From assembly GCA_022836975.1 (NCBI GenBank), contig JAIXMJ010000014.1, positions 1 through 12,653 of the forward strand: 12,653 bases of DNA. The letters are read 5' to 3'. A program made the position numbers and the translations under genes. Numbering within the stretch: the first letter of the stretch is position 1; the number at the start of each line of letters is the position of its first letter. Source of the DNA: Wolbachia sp. (GTDB taxonomy: Bacteria > Pseudomonadota > Alphaproteobacteria > Rickettsiales > Anaplasmataceae). This document shows positions 5,973 through 12,653 of the stretch, in pieces. Under the pieces are notes generated by a model. That model did not search any database, was not told the origin of the DNA, and saw only the letters and a list, made by a program, of their open reading frames with translations.

Positions 5973-7415
5973 CTATAATGAAAGGGCTGTATCATGATTA
6001 TCTTTTATCATTGGTTGTGCTTCCTTCACTTCATCCACCTGTGTACTACTCACTCCTACATGATTATCTTTTATCATTGGCTGTTCTGCCTTCACTTCAT
6101 CCACCTGTGTACTCACTCCTATATGCTTTAGCAAGTAGTACTCCACTATTATTAACCCTGCAAGCGCTACAACTAGCGAAGCGTATACACTGATGCTCAT
6201 GCATATTATAACCGCTACAACAACACATATATATATTTCTTCTATGTTACATGATTGTAAAGGTTGGCTTTTTCTGGGTTGCATGAAAGGCTCTTGCATT
6301 TTACAGGTTTGCACATCATCTACTCCGACTTGCGTATAATCCTTAACTGGTGTGGATTTTTTGTTATTGTGTGCAGTGGTATGATAAGCATTAGTGTCAG
6401 TGGTGTTTTTGATATAATTAGCATTAGCGTCAGTAACATTTTCTATGGAATTAACTTTAATTCCGATTTGATTTGCAACACGTCCTTGCATTAAAACATC
6501 TCTAATTGGCCAGTTTGTTTCCGATGGAATACCTGACATATTGGTGGCTTTTCCTCCAAGAAAAAGGCATATATTATTGTTGTACATAGAGTAATTCAAA
6601 CGCATATACTTTTCACATTTTGGAAGGTATACACTCCGTGATTCAGGTATTTGAGATTGGATGGATCGTGCTATCGGGTGCAGCCAGGACGCCTTCTCTG
6701 TCAGAATGTTGGCCTCTGTGGGAACTTTTAACCCAATGACTATATAGTCGGAAGCATTCTCAGTGAAAGCGTTAGCATAAGATCGACCATGTTTTTCAAA
6801 AAATTTAGGGAAATACATAGTTAAATTGCTGGTATAAAGTATAGCAGCATGACCATTGTTATCTGTAAAACGAAGAGAATATTCATTTCTTCCAGGCTGT
6901 ATTTCCTGTAATTTGAGAGTAGAGAGGTCAACTTTAGTACCTATATACGCATCTATTTGAAAAGCAAGCGCGAGCGTTTTTACATCATCGACTTCTTTTT
7001 TTTCTTCCATTCCAGATTGTAAACTGTAGTATTTATTATTTTCATACTTTTTCTCTTCTGTCACTATCTGTTGAGCGTCATTATTGTGAGCTGCTACTGT
7101 ACGTTCAAATTTTATTTTAGATTCTTCTTGTTGCTTAGCTGCTACATCTTGGGTATCGATACCTTCTTCTTGTTCCTCTAGAGCATCATAGAATTCTTCT
7201 TCTTGTTCCTCTAGAGCATCGTAGAATTTTTCTATATCTTTGTTATTTTTAATTTGATCATTATTTTTAGTTTGGGAATCTTCTGCGCTTTGCAGAATAC
7301 CTTGAGGTTTTGATGTTACGTTTTCTCTATTAAATGAAAACATTCCATGAAAAAAGAACTTTATTTTCGATAGAGCATTATATAGATCTTTAATCTTATT
7401 GAGATAATTCATCAT
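5973..7415 (-). CDS. Hypothetical repeat-containing membrane-associated protein
   Basis: I do not recognise this 480-residue protein. From N to C: a basic, partly hydrophobic start (1-30); a polar, acidic, low-complexity region with a tandem 11-residue repeat FYDALEEQEE (64-84); a more globular-looking core, about 140-325, with TKVDLSTLKLQEIQPGRNEY and NICLFLGGKATNMSGIPSE; a Thr/Asn-rich stretch (325-355); a strongly hydrophobic segment IYICVVVAVIIC to VEYYLL (394-428) that is long enough for two membrane passes; and a C-terminal tail with a 20-residue repeat STQVDEVK..QPMIKDNH given twice (435-474). There is no N-terminal signal peptide. No ribosome-binding site is clear; the start could be either of two adjacent ATGs. 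It stands alone between mobile elements and an MFS gene. The architecture fits a lineage-specific, possibly secreted or surface host-interaction protein, but that is inference. Confidence 0.75.
   Translation of the reverse strand: MMNYLNKIKDLYNALSKIKFFFHGMFSFNRENVTSKPQGILQSAEDSQTKNNDQIKNNKDIEKFYDALEEQEEEFYDALEEQEEGIDTQDVAAKQQEESKIKFERTVAAHNNDAQQIVTEEKKYENNKYYSLQSGMEEKKEVDDVKTLALAFQIDAYIGTKVDLSTLKLQEIQPGRNEYSLRFTDNNGHAAILYTSNLTMYFPKFFEKHGRSYANAFTENASDYIVIGLKVPTEANILTEKASWLHPIARSIQSQIPESRSVYLPKCEKYMRLNYSMYNNNICLFLGGKATNMSGIPSETNWPIRDVLMQGRVANQIGIKVNSIENVTDANANYIKNTTDTNAYHTTAHNNKKSTPVKDYTQVGVDDVQTCKMQEPFMQPRKSQPLQSCNIEEIYICVVVAVIICMSISVYASLVVALAGLIIVEYYLLKHIGVSTQVDEVKAEQPMIKDNHVGVSSTQVDEVKEAQPMIKDNHDTALSL
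5995..6120 (-). repeat. In-frame tandem repeat (two units of 66 and about 60 bp)
   Basis: TGATTATCTTTTATCATTGG begins at 5995 and again at 6061. The two units are nearly identical down to CACCTGTGTACT, differing by a 3-base indel and a few substitutions. They encode the duplicated QVDEVK...MIKDNH unit in the C-terminal tail of the 480-aa protein. The near identity at DNA level means a recent duplication or ongoing conversion. Confidence 0.9.
7164..7228 (-). repeat. In-frame tandem repeat (33-bp unit, two copies)
   Basis: TGTTCCTCTAGAGCATC occurs at 7171 and again 33 nt later at 7204, with near-identical flanks. It encodes FYDALEEQEE twice in the acidic N-terminal region of the 480-aa protein. 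The unit length is a multiple of three, so copy-number change keeps the frame. Confidence 0.9.
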
Positions 7416-7601
7416 AAAAATATTTACTTTTACTGTTGAAGTTATATTACTAATAATAAAGTAAAAATGTTAAAATGTTATGAGTAAGCTTCGGAGAAAT
7501 AGCATATCATATGATCTTGTACATCTAGTTTCTGCATATAATATCCTTTTTATTTCAGCCTCAAAATTTCTGCTTTATTTCAACTACGAGACTCCTGACA
7601 A

Positions 7602-8873
7602 TTAGAGCATAAATCTTTTATCTTGCGGTTTTATTTGCAGTATTGCTATCAACCCAATTAATAAATTTAATATAACATAAATTCCAGCTACAAAACTTAT
7701 CTGTGGAAGTTTCATGGCAAACAATATGCATAATAACATAGGAGTTAAGCCACCATATATTGCATAAGAAATATTACGCGCCAAATTAACACCACTGAAC
7801 CTCACTTCTGTAGGAAATAATTCAGATACCACTATTCCTATAGGACCCACTCCTTTTTCCATTACAGTCAGTACCATTATACTTAGCGCAATAATAAGGT
7901 AACTTTTATAGTGATATGCAACTGATAAAATAGGATAACATAGTAACATTGTCATAACTATAAATAAAATGACTGTACGTTCTTTCCCAATTCGATCAGC
8001 TAATATTCCTAATGCGATAGAACATAAAGGTAATAATACACAAGTTATTATGCTAACAGTCTCATGAATATATGTTACAGCGTACTTCTCTATCGATACT
8101 GTTTCTTTTGCAAAGGCACGCAAAAACATAGTAAAACCAACTATAAGATTAATTGGCATAACAGCTAAAATAGCAATAATTAAAGCCCTTTTATGAGATG
8201 TTATTAAATCTATTATTGGGAAACCAGCGCGTTCAACATTTCTCTTATAAACTGGTGTTTCTCCTAATAAATGGATACTATATGCACTAATTAATCCTAA
8301 AATAGCTAAAAAAATAAAAGGTATCCTCCACCCATAAGTATTAAAATCTGTGGTTTTTTTACATATAATGATCATTATTGTAGCTAGTAACATGCCAATA
8401 GATCTACCAAGACTTGTTATGCCAAAAAACATACCTAGCCTTTTCTCCTGATTAGGTAAATGTTCCATTAAATACACTGAGCTTCCTCCTTGTTCACCAC
8501 CTAACGCTATACCCTGTACGAATTGAATTATAAAAAACAATATAGTAGAAATTACCCCAATCCGACTATAACTTGGAATCAAAGCGGTAAGACTTGCTGG
8601 AATTGATATAAATAACATGGCAAGCAACAACGCTATTTTTCTTCCATATTTATCACCAATATGGCCTAGTACAAATGCAGCACCTATAGGTTTTGCCACA
8701 GTACTGATCAACGTTATTCCAAAAATCTGAAATACACCATAATAAGCATTTTCTGCATGACAGAACTCTCTACCCATTAAATTTACAAACTCAATAAACA
8801 ACATATGGTCATACCATACTGTTGCTCTGCAAAGTATACTTGAAATTAATACTCTTATCTGTGCTCTACTCAT
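7602..8873 (-). CDS. MFS transporter, metabolite:H+ symporter (ProP-like) family
   Basis: The 423 residues form a polytopic inner-membrane protein with about twelve hydrophobic segments. The MFS signature between helices 2 and 3 is GHIGDKYGRK (70-79), and its counterpart in the second half is LADRIGKERT (291-300). QGIALGGEQGGSSVYLMEH (120-138) and ELFPTEVRFSGV (351-362) are the pattern of the MHS subfamily, which includes ProP (proline/betaine), KgtP (2-oxoglutarate) and citrate carriers. Members are proton symporters; the substrate cannot be read from the sequence. The MHS N-terminal motif usually written WYDF..YG is here WYDHMLF (20-26). The frame is complete. The ATG at 8873 has no strong ribosome-binding site. 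It is a single gene with 186 bp to the hypothetical gene downstream. Confidence 0.92.
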   Translation of the reverse strand: MSRAQIRVLISSILCRATVWYDHMLFIEFVNLMGREFCHAENAYYGVFQIFGITLISTVAKPIGAAFVLGHIGDKYGRKIALLLAMLFISIPASLTALIPSYSRIGVISTILFFIIQFVQGIALGGEQGGSSVYLMEHLPNQEKRLGMFFGITSLGRSIGMLLATIMIIICKKTTDFNTYGWRIPFIFLAILGLISAYSIHLLGETPVYKRNVERAGFPIIDLITSHKRALIIAILAVMPINLIVGFTMFLRAFAKETVSIEKYAVTYIHETVSIITCVLLPLCSIALGILADRIGKERTVILFIVMTMLLCYPILSVAYHYKSYLIIALSIMVLTVMEKGVGPIGIVVSELFPTEVRFSGVNLARNISYAIYGGLTPMLLCILFAMKLPQISFVAGIYVILNLLIGLIAILQIKPQDKRFML

Positions 8874-9307
8874 ACTGGCAATTCTGCTAGCTTTTTGAAT
8901 TTAGTAAAGCAAAAACTCAAACTCTAAATCTTATATTCCCAGGACAAGGAAAGTAGTTTTAAGGTGTACTTTGAGGAAGAATAAGAGAAAAGAATTAGGA
9001 ATTCATCGAAAAAGTGGTTATTGTAGTGATTTATTTGGAGATACCGCTTCTCAAACATATGGCTTCATTCCTAAAAGTTTAAATAATATACTAGGAATGT
9101 GAGATCTAGCAACAGGCTCTTGTTCACAAATTAGCAGCTAACAACAGACTCTGTATCGGTAATAGCAGAGCTTGGTTGTCCTTGCTGGTAAGTCAAGTTT
9201 TTCTCTTGTTAATTCTGGTAGCTCTTGTGAAATATTATGTCCTTTCAATAACTGTTAAGTGTATACCAAGCTAAGTAACAGAAATCGGCTCAAGAACTTA
9301 TAATATT
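8874..9307. other. Intergenic stretch without a recognisable gene
   Basis: 434 bp between the MFS gene and sucD. One plus-strand frame is open from about 8905 to a TGA at 9100-9102 (contains SGYCSDLFGDTASQTYGF) but has no ATG near its start and matches nothing I know; it may be a gene remnant. At 9111-9129 two pieces of the A-element end are joined. No convincing terminator for sucCD or promoter for the MFS gene is seen. Confidence 0.6.
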
Positions 9308-10192
9308 TCAAAGAGAGTTATAATTTATCACTCTTAACATTGTCTCACCTATTACTGCAGGAGTTTCAGCAATGACAATGCCACTACTGCGCATAATTTC
9401 AAGCTTTGCCTCTGCACTGCCACTACTAGAAGAAATAATTGCTCCAGCATGACCCATACGTTTCCCTGGAGGTGCAGTTTGTCCTGCTACAAACCCTACA
9501 ATTGGTTTTTTTACTTTCTCTAATTTTATAAAATCTGCTAAATCCTCTTCCTCATTTCCACCTATCTCACCAACTACCATAACACCATGGGTATCTTGGT
9601 CTTTGAGAAACAGTTCCATACAATCAACAAATGTCATACCATGCACTGGATCCCCACCAATTCCTATACAAGTAGATTGTCCTAAACCTACAGCTGTTGT
9701 CTGCGCAACAGCTTCATAAGTCAAAGTTCCAGAACGAGACATAATCCCTATATGTCCACGCTGATGAATATACCCAGGCATAATCCCTATTTTGCATTCC
9801 CCAGGTGCAATAATACCTGGACAATTTGGACCAATAAGCCTACTTTTTGAACCAACAAGAGCGCGCTTAACTTTTACCATATCAAGCACAGGTATACCCT
9901 CTGTAATACATACTATTAGCTCTACTTCTGCATCTATTGCCTCTAGTATTGCGTCTGCAGCAAACTTCGCAGGAACATATATGACTGTAGCATTAGCTTG
10001 TGTTTTATCCTTAGCATCTTTTACAGTATTAAAAACCGGCAAACTTAGATGAGTCGTTCCTCCTTTTCCAGGCGTGACACCACCTACCATTTTAGTTCCA
10101 TAATTAATTGCTTGCTCTGAGTGAAACGTACCTTGAGCTCCAGTAAACCCTTGGCATATAAGCCTTGTGTTATGATTTACTAAGATAGACAT
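9308..10192 (-). CDS. sucD: Succinyl-CoA synthetase (ADP/GDP-forming), alpha subunit
   Basis: With SucC it makes succinate and ATP (or GTP) from succinyl-CoA, ADP/GDP and phosphate in the TCA cycle, in the cytoplasm. The 294 residues are full length. Visible: N-terminal CoA-binding Rossmann part with QGFTGAQGTFH (14-24) and VGGVTPGKGGTTH (36-48); ITEGIPVLDM (96-105); IGPNCPGII (120-128); SRSGTLTYE (152-160); GIGGDPVHG (177-185); and the active-site phosphohistidine region GKRMGHAGAI, with His 248. The ATG at 10192 lies inside the end of sucC (13-bp overlap) with GAGG 4 nt upstream, so translation is probably coupled to keep subunits balanced. Last gene of rpsU-sucC-sucD. Confidence 0.97.
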   Translation of the reverse strand: MSILVNHNTRLICQGFTGAQGTFHSEQAINYGTKMVGGVTPGKGGTTHLSLPVFNTVKDAKDKTQANATVIYVPAKFAADAILEAIDAEVELIVCITEGIPVLDMVKVKRALVGSKSRLIGPNCPGIIAPGECKIGIMPGYIHQRGHIGIMSRSGTLTYEAVAQTTAVGLGQSTCIGIGGDPVHGMTFVDCMELFLKDQDTHGVMVVGEIGGNEEEDLADFIKLEKVKKPIVGFVAGQTAPPGKRMGHAGAIISSSSGSAEAKLEIMRSSGIVIAETPAVIGETMLRVINYNSL

Positions 10193-11331
10193 GTTACCTC
10201 GCTTACTATCTTACGTGCAGCATCATCAAGTTCATCAGCTGTGATTATATTTAATCCTGATCTTTCCAAAATACTTTTACCCTCCCTAAAATTAGTACCA
10301 GAAAGCCTAACTACTAAAGGAACATCAACGCTCATTTCTTTTGTAGCTTCAACAATGCCATTTGCTATAATATCACAGCGCATTATCCCACCGAATATAT
10401 TGACTAAGATCCCTTTCACTTTTCTATCAGATAATATAATTTTTAATGCCTCAGTAACGGTTTCCTTACTTGCTCCACCACCAACATCTAAAAAATTTGC
10501 AGGCTCTGCACCATAATATTTTATTATATCCATCGTTGCCATAGCAAGCCCTGCACCATTAACCATACAACCAATATTACCATTCATTTTAACATAGCTA
10601 AGTCCATATTTCGAGGCCTCTACTTCCTCTTTGATTTCCTCATGACAATCACGAAGCTCTACAATTTCAGGGTGACGATATAATGCATTGTCATCAAAGT
10701 TCATCTTAGCATCTAATGCAATAAAATCACCAGAATCTGTTTCAACTAGTGGATTAATCTCTATTTGACTAGCATCCATTGCAATAAACGCTTCATATAT
10801 TTTACATGCAATATTATTTATTTTGCCTATCTGTTCTGAATACAAATTAAAATTACTACATATATTAAAATCACTTGATGGATCAAAAGCAATTTTGACA
10901 ACTTTAGAGGGAAAACTTTTTGCTATTTCTTCGACATCCATCCCACCTTCTGATGAAAATACAAACGTTGGTTTACCTAGTCTTGAGTCAATTACTAAAC
11001 TTAAATAATATTCCTTCTTTATACTTGATCCCTCTTCAATATATACCTTCCTAACTTTCTGTCCATTTGGACCAGTTTGATGCGTTATTAAAGTAGAATT
11101 AAGCATACTTTCCACACATTGCTTAACCTCACCGATAGATCTTGCAAGCTTTATACCACCAGCTTTACCTCTACCACCTGCATGAATCTGAGATTTTACT
11201 ACAAACAGATCAGTTTGCAATCTGCCTATTTTTAATTCTACCTCTTCTGCAGACGTAACAATAAAACCCTTAGGTACCGGAACATGAAATTTAGATAAAA
11301 TTTCTTTTGCTTGATACTCGTGAATATTCAT
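10180..11331 (-). CDS. sucC: Succinyl-CoA synthetase, beta subunit
   Basis: The beta subunit carries the nucleotide-binding ATP-grasp domain and contacts the phosphohistidine loop of SucD. The 383 residues match the usual length (about 388). Visible: MNIHEYQAKEIL start, KSQIHAGGRGKAGG (46-59) of the ATP-grasp fold, EINPL (191-195) and DAKMNFDDNA (207-216) for magnesium-nucleotide binding, GCMVNGAGLAM (254-264), LDVGGGA (281-287), NIFGGIMRCD (311-320) and RLSGTNFREG (342-351). The start ATG overlaps the rpsU stop (ATGA, 11331-11328), a classic sign of translational coupling. Its 3' end overlaps sucD by 13 bp. Confidence 0.97.
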   Translation of the reverse strand: MNIHEYQAKEILSKFHVPVPKGFIVTSAEEVELKIGRLQTDLFVVKSQIHAGGRGKAGGIKLARSIGEVKQCVESMLNSTLITHQTGPNGQKVRKVYIEEGSSIKKEYYLSLVIDSRLGKPTFVFSSEGGMDVEEIAKSFPSKVVKIAFDPSSDFNICSNFNLYSEQIGKINNIACKIYEAFIAMDASQIEINPLVETDSGDFIALDAKMNFDDNALYRHPEIVELRDCHEEIKEEVEASKYGLSYVKMNGNIGCMVNGAGLAMATMDIIKYYGAEPANFLDVGGGASKETVTEALKIILSDRKVKGILVNIFGGIMRCDIIANGIVEATKEMSVDVPLVVRLSGTNFREGKSILERSGLNIITADELDDAARKIVSEVTCLS

Positions 11332-11531
11332 ATGCCGTAACGTTGCTTGATACGTTCTTGCTGATACCTTCTCTTTTTTCTAGCTTCAGCTTTTTTCTTG
11401 GCTATCTTCTCAGATTTTTTCTCGTGATACTGTTTTTTTATTTTAACCCACATACCCTCTTTTTGTATTATTTTTTTTAATACAGGGAGCGCTCTTTCTA
11501 TGTCACCATGGTGAACTGATACTTCGATCAA
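11328..11531 (-). CDS. rpsU: 30S ribosomal protein S21
   Basis: S21 is a small basic protein of the 30S subunit needed for efficient initiation on many mRNAs. The 67 residues show V.VH.G.IERAL..LKK followed by a very basic tail (KIAKKKAEARKKRRYQQERIKQR), typical of S21. The start codon is TTG (11531-11529), supported by a strong GGAGG 8 nt upstream and by the match of residues 2-5 to the family; no ATG lies near. It overlaps sucC by 4 nt (ATGA) and is the first gene of rpsU-sucC-sucD, so a ribosomal protein and a TCA-cycle enzyme share one transcript. A good promoter lies 36 nt upstream. Confidence 0.95.
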   Translation of the reverse strand: MIEVSVHHGDIERALPVLKKIIQKEGMWVKIKKQYHEKKSEKIAKKKAEARKKRRYQQERIKQRYGI

Positions 11532-11539
11532 ATTTTATA

Positions 11540-11544
11540 CCTCC
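11540..11544 (-). promoter_or_regulatory. Strong Shine-Dalgarno deciding the rpsU TTG start
   Basis: GGAGG on the minus strand, 8 nt before the TTG at 11531. It is one of the few clear ribosome-binding sites in the window, most genes here having none visible, and it supports the non-ATG start of rpsU. Confidence 0.85.
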
Positions 11545-11566
11545 GTATTTAATAAGTTATCTAGTT

Positions 11567-11595
11567 TTTATAAATTAGAAAGTTAATACCGTCAA
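11567..11595 (-). promoter_or_regulatory. Probable sigma-70 promoter for rpsU-sucC-sucD
   Basis: On the minus strand TTGACG (11595-11590) is followed after exactly 17 nt by TATAAA (11572-11567), each five of six to consensus. Expected transcription start is about 11560, giving a leader of about 30 nt with the Shine-Dalgarno inside it. Confidence 0.75.
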
Positions 11596-11618
11596 TTAAT
11601 TTATGGATTTAGTTTAAC

Positions 11619-11641
11619 TATAACTTTTTAAAAAAGTTATA
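11619..11641. repeat. 23-bp perfect AT-rich palindrome
   Basis: TATAACTTTTT (11619-11629) and AAAAAGTTATA (11631-11641) are exact inverse repeats around one base. It lies 26 nt beyond the tRNA-Pro 3' end and 24 nt before the -35 of rpsU, both read leftwards. On the minus strand the RNA would fold with T-rich sequence in the hairpin itself but without a GC stem, so it may be a weak terminator for tRNA-Pro or a protein-binding site upstream of the rpsU promoter. Confidence 0.6.
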
Positions 11642-11666
11642 AGATCTTTAAATTAATTGTAATAAA

Positions 11667-11740
11667 TCGGGGCGGAGAGATTTGAACTCCCGACCCCTTG
11701 GACCCAAACCAAGTGCGCTACCAGACTGCGCCACGCCCCG
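11667..11740 (-). tRNA. tRNA-Pro (anticodon TGG)
   Basis: On the minus strand acceptor CGGGGCG (11740-11734) pairs perfectly with CGCCCCG (11674-11668), with discriminator A at 11667. The anticodon arm CTTGGTTTGGGTCCAAG has the loop TTTGGGT and gives anticodon TGG (CCA and other CCN codons). D-loop GCGCAGTCTGGTAGCGC and T-loop GAGTTCAAATCTC are present. CCA is not encoded (AAA follows), unlike the tRNA-Ser and tRNA-Ile genes here. Confidence 0.96.
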
Positions 11741-11820
11741 ATTATTCATCGACTATCATATCAACTATTGATGTTACATGCAAGGTTCTTATTAATAAAG
11801 GTGTTGAGTCACTGATGCTA

Positions 11821-12213
11821 CTATAGTAATATAAATAAGTTAACCGTATTATGATAAAATTGCATAACATAATAAATACAACCCAACCTTAAAAGATATA
11901 GAATAAACAAAAAACTATAGACCCTCTGCAAAGCTACAAAAAAATAAGTGAGAAGAAATAAATAAGGGAGTAGAATATTATTTTTAAAATAAAAATATGG
12001 GAATGAATTACAAAGAAGTAGTAAAAAGACCGCATAGCAGTGCTTCGCAGAGGGTCTTATGGCTGCCCTTTCCCTTAAAGCTTTATTAATGTGGGCTAAA
12101 ATCTTATAACGACATACCCAAGAGAAAAGACCACACATAAAAGAAGTTATAATAACAGATAGCACTGAAACAGCAATAGAAGATAAAACATAAAGTAAAT
12201 TTAGGGTGGTCAT
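11821..12213 (-). CDS. Small hypothetical membrane protein rewritten by a D repeat insertion
   Basis: 130-residue open frame of unknown function. Residues 1-52 (MTTLNLLYVLSSIAVSVLSV, then a second hydrophobic run to about 34, then the basic stretch KILAHINKALRERAAI) come from the original sequence. Residues 53-99 (RPSAKHCYAVF...YFFVALQRVY) are translated from the D repeat at 11919-12057. Residues 100-130 come from the sequence beyond it. Removing D plus one TAT duplication (142 bp) would put the gene in another frame and end it eight codons later (about 60 residues), so D has changed and lengthened the C-terminus rather than simply stopping it. No ribosome-binding site is seen; an in-frame stop lies three codons upstream and element B lies 18 bp upstream, so it may have lost its promoter. 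Possibly a pseudogene. Confidence 0.4.
   Translation of the reverse strand: MTTLNLLYVLSSIAVSVLSVIITSFMCGLFSWVCRYKILAHINKALRERAAIRPSAKHCYAVFLLLLCNSFPYFYFKNNILLPYLFLLTYFFVALQRVYSFLFILYLLRLGCIYYVMQFYHNTVNLFILL
11919..12057. repeat. MITE-like repeat D, short copy (139 bp)
   Basis: It has the same ends as the copy at 5289-5502: AGACCCTCTGCAAAGC and GCTTCGCAGAGGGTCT. It is flanked on both sides by TAT (11916-11918 and 12058-12060), consistent with a 3-bp target duplication. Compared with the long copy it lacks about 70 bp before the right end; the rest is nearly identical, so movement or conversion was recent. It codes for no transposase. Confidence 0.85.
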
Positions 12214-12231
12214 GGATGTTTAGTGAATGCT

Positions 12232-12540
12232 TAGGTAGTGTCGACATTTATTTCAACCAAAGATAAATAGCAGCAATATGAACAAAAGATAAGAAAGTGA
12301 CGGCTAATTTATCATAACGAGTAGCAACCCTACGAAAGTGCTTGAGTTTATTAAACATTCTCTCAATTAAGTTCCTTTCTTTATATAATTCTGTATCATA
12401 TTCTCTCCATATTTTCCTATTGGAACGTGGTGGGATTACTACTTCAGAGGCTACAGCCTCTGCAGCCTCAATCATATAATTTGCGTCATATCCCTTATCA
12501 GCAATAAGTGCTTCCATATTCTTACCATTTATCAAGTCTA
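12232..12540 (-). mobile_element. 3' end of another element B, interrupted by element A
   Basis: The terminal repeat TAGGTAGTGTCGACATT (12232-12248) and the transposase C-terminus read on the minus strand. Homology to the copy at 4734-5037 stops exactly at 12540, where an A end begins directly after TA. It lies in the same orientation as the B end at 1-188. Confidence 0.85.
12248..12540 (-). pseudogene. IS5-family transposase of element B, C-terminal fragment
   Basis: From 12540 the minus strand reads LDLINGKNMEALIADKGYD and continues through NLIERMFNKLKHFRR to IYLWLK and the stop at 12250-12248, about 97 residues. The second Asp (DKGYD) and the Glu (LIERMF) of the DDE triad are present; the first Asp and the N-terminal domain are not. 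It differs from the copy ending at 5021 by only a few residues (for example AAEAV for ATEAV and AVTFLSF for AIAFLSF). The ATG at 12535 is an internal Met, not a real start. Element A at 12541 has cut off its 5' part. Confidence 0.85.
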
Positions 12541-12653
12541 AGAGCCTGTACGCGATCTATAAATATGGTGAGATGAGTATAGTTGAAGTAAGGTGAACTA
12601 TGAGAAACATATACCCAAGATCATGAAAAATTCGAAAAGATTAGGTTAATTTT
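12541..12653 (+). mobile_element. Left end of an element A copy (runs off right edge)
   Basis: Begins AGAGCCTGTACGCGATCT directly after TA in the reversed B copy. Its leader and the start ATGAGAAACATATACCC (12600-12616) match the copy at 4219. It lacks the same 8 nt after CCCAAG, so the transposase frame ends after a few codons. It is therefore another non-autonomous copy of the same subfamily; the rest is outside the window. Confidence 0.8.

Noticed and set aside
5885..6193. Plus-strand frame with Leu/Ser repeats
   Set aside because: The repeats are the antisense of the tandem repeat in the 480-aa gene, and the minus-strand frame is far longer.

Overview
The window looks like a chromosomal segment of an obligate intracellular alphaproteobacterium of the Rickettsiales, most probably Wolbachia. 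Grounds: strongly AT-rich DNA; streamlined housekeeping genes (mnmE, rplU-rpmA, pgk, rpsU-sucC-sucD) with isolated tRNA genes; very dense, decayed IS5-family insertion sequences; and transposase sequences that resemble, from memory, those of Wolbachia. No database search was possible, so the genus is an inference.

Layout. 1-188: 5' end of an IS5-family element (called B here), running off the left edge, with a 17-bp terminal repeat at 172-188. 189-560: a decayed transposase of a second type (C) truncated by B. 713-803: tRNA-Ser(TGA). 849-2186: mnmE (minus). 2286-4131: a plus-strand cluster rplU, rpmA, tRNA-Ile(GAT), pgk, with a good promoter at 2243-2271. 4219-5037: a chimera of a short deleted IS5-family element (A) and the 3' half of B. 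5078-5802: two broken halves of an A element pointing away from each other around a MITE-like repeat (D). 5973-7415: a 480-aa unrecognised protein with tandem repeats and a hydrophobic segment. 7602-8873: an MHS/ProP-type MFS transporter. 8874-9307: non-coding or degraded, with a possible IS scar. 9308-11531 (minus): the overlapping operon rpsU-sucC-sucD with a clear promoter and a TTG start for rpsU. 11667-11740: tRNA-Pro(TGG). 11821-12213: a small membrane ORF whose C-terminal half is supplied by a second D copy. 12232-12653: the 3' end of another B, interrupted by the left end of another A.

How the genes work together. mnmE (tRNA wobble modification), L21/L27/S21 and the tRNAs serve translation. 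Pgk catalyses the ATP-forming/reversible step between 1,3-bisphosphoglycerate and 3-phosphoglycerate. SucCD is succinyl-CoA synthetase of the TCA cycle, probably co-translated with S21. The MFS protein would import or export a small metabolite or osmolyte. All of these look intact; no transposase in the window does. The mobile elements lie between the intact gene blocks.

Most unusual points: a 16-bp-TIR miniature element (D) present twice, once inside an open reading frame that it keeps open and rewrites; hybrid A/B insertion sequences; two A copies sharing one 8-nt deletion, implying spread without their own transposase; and the repeat-bearing 480-aa protein.
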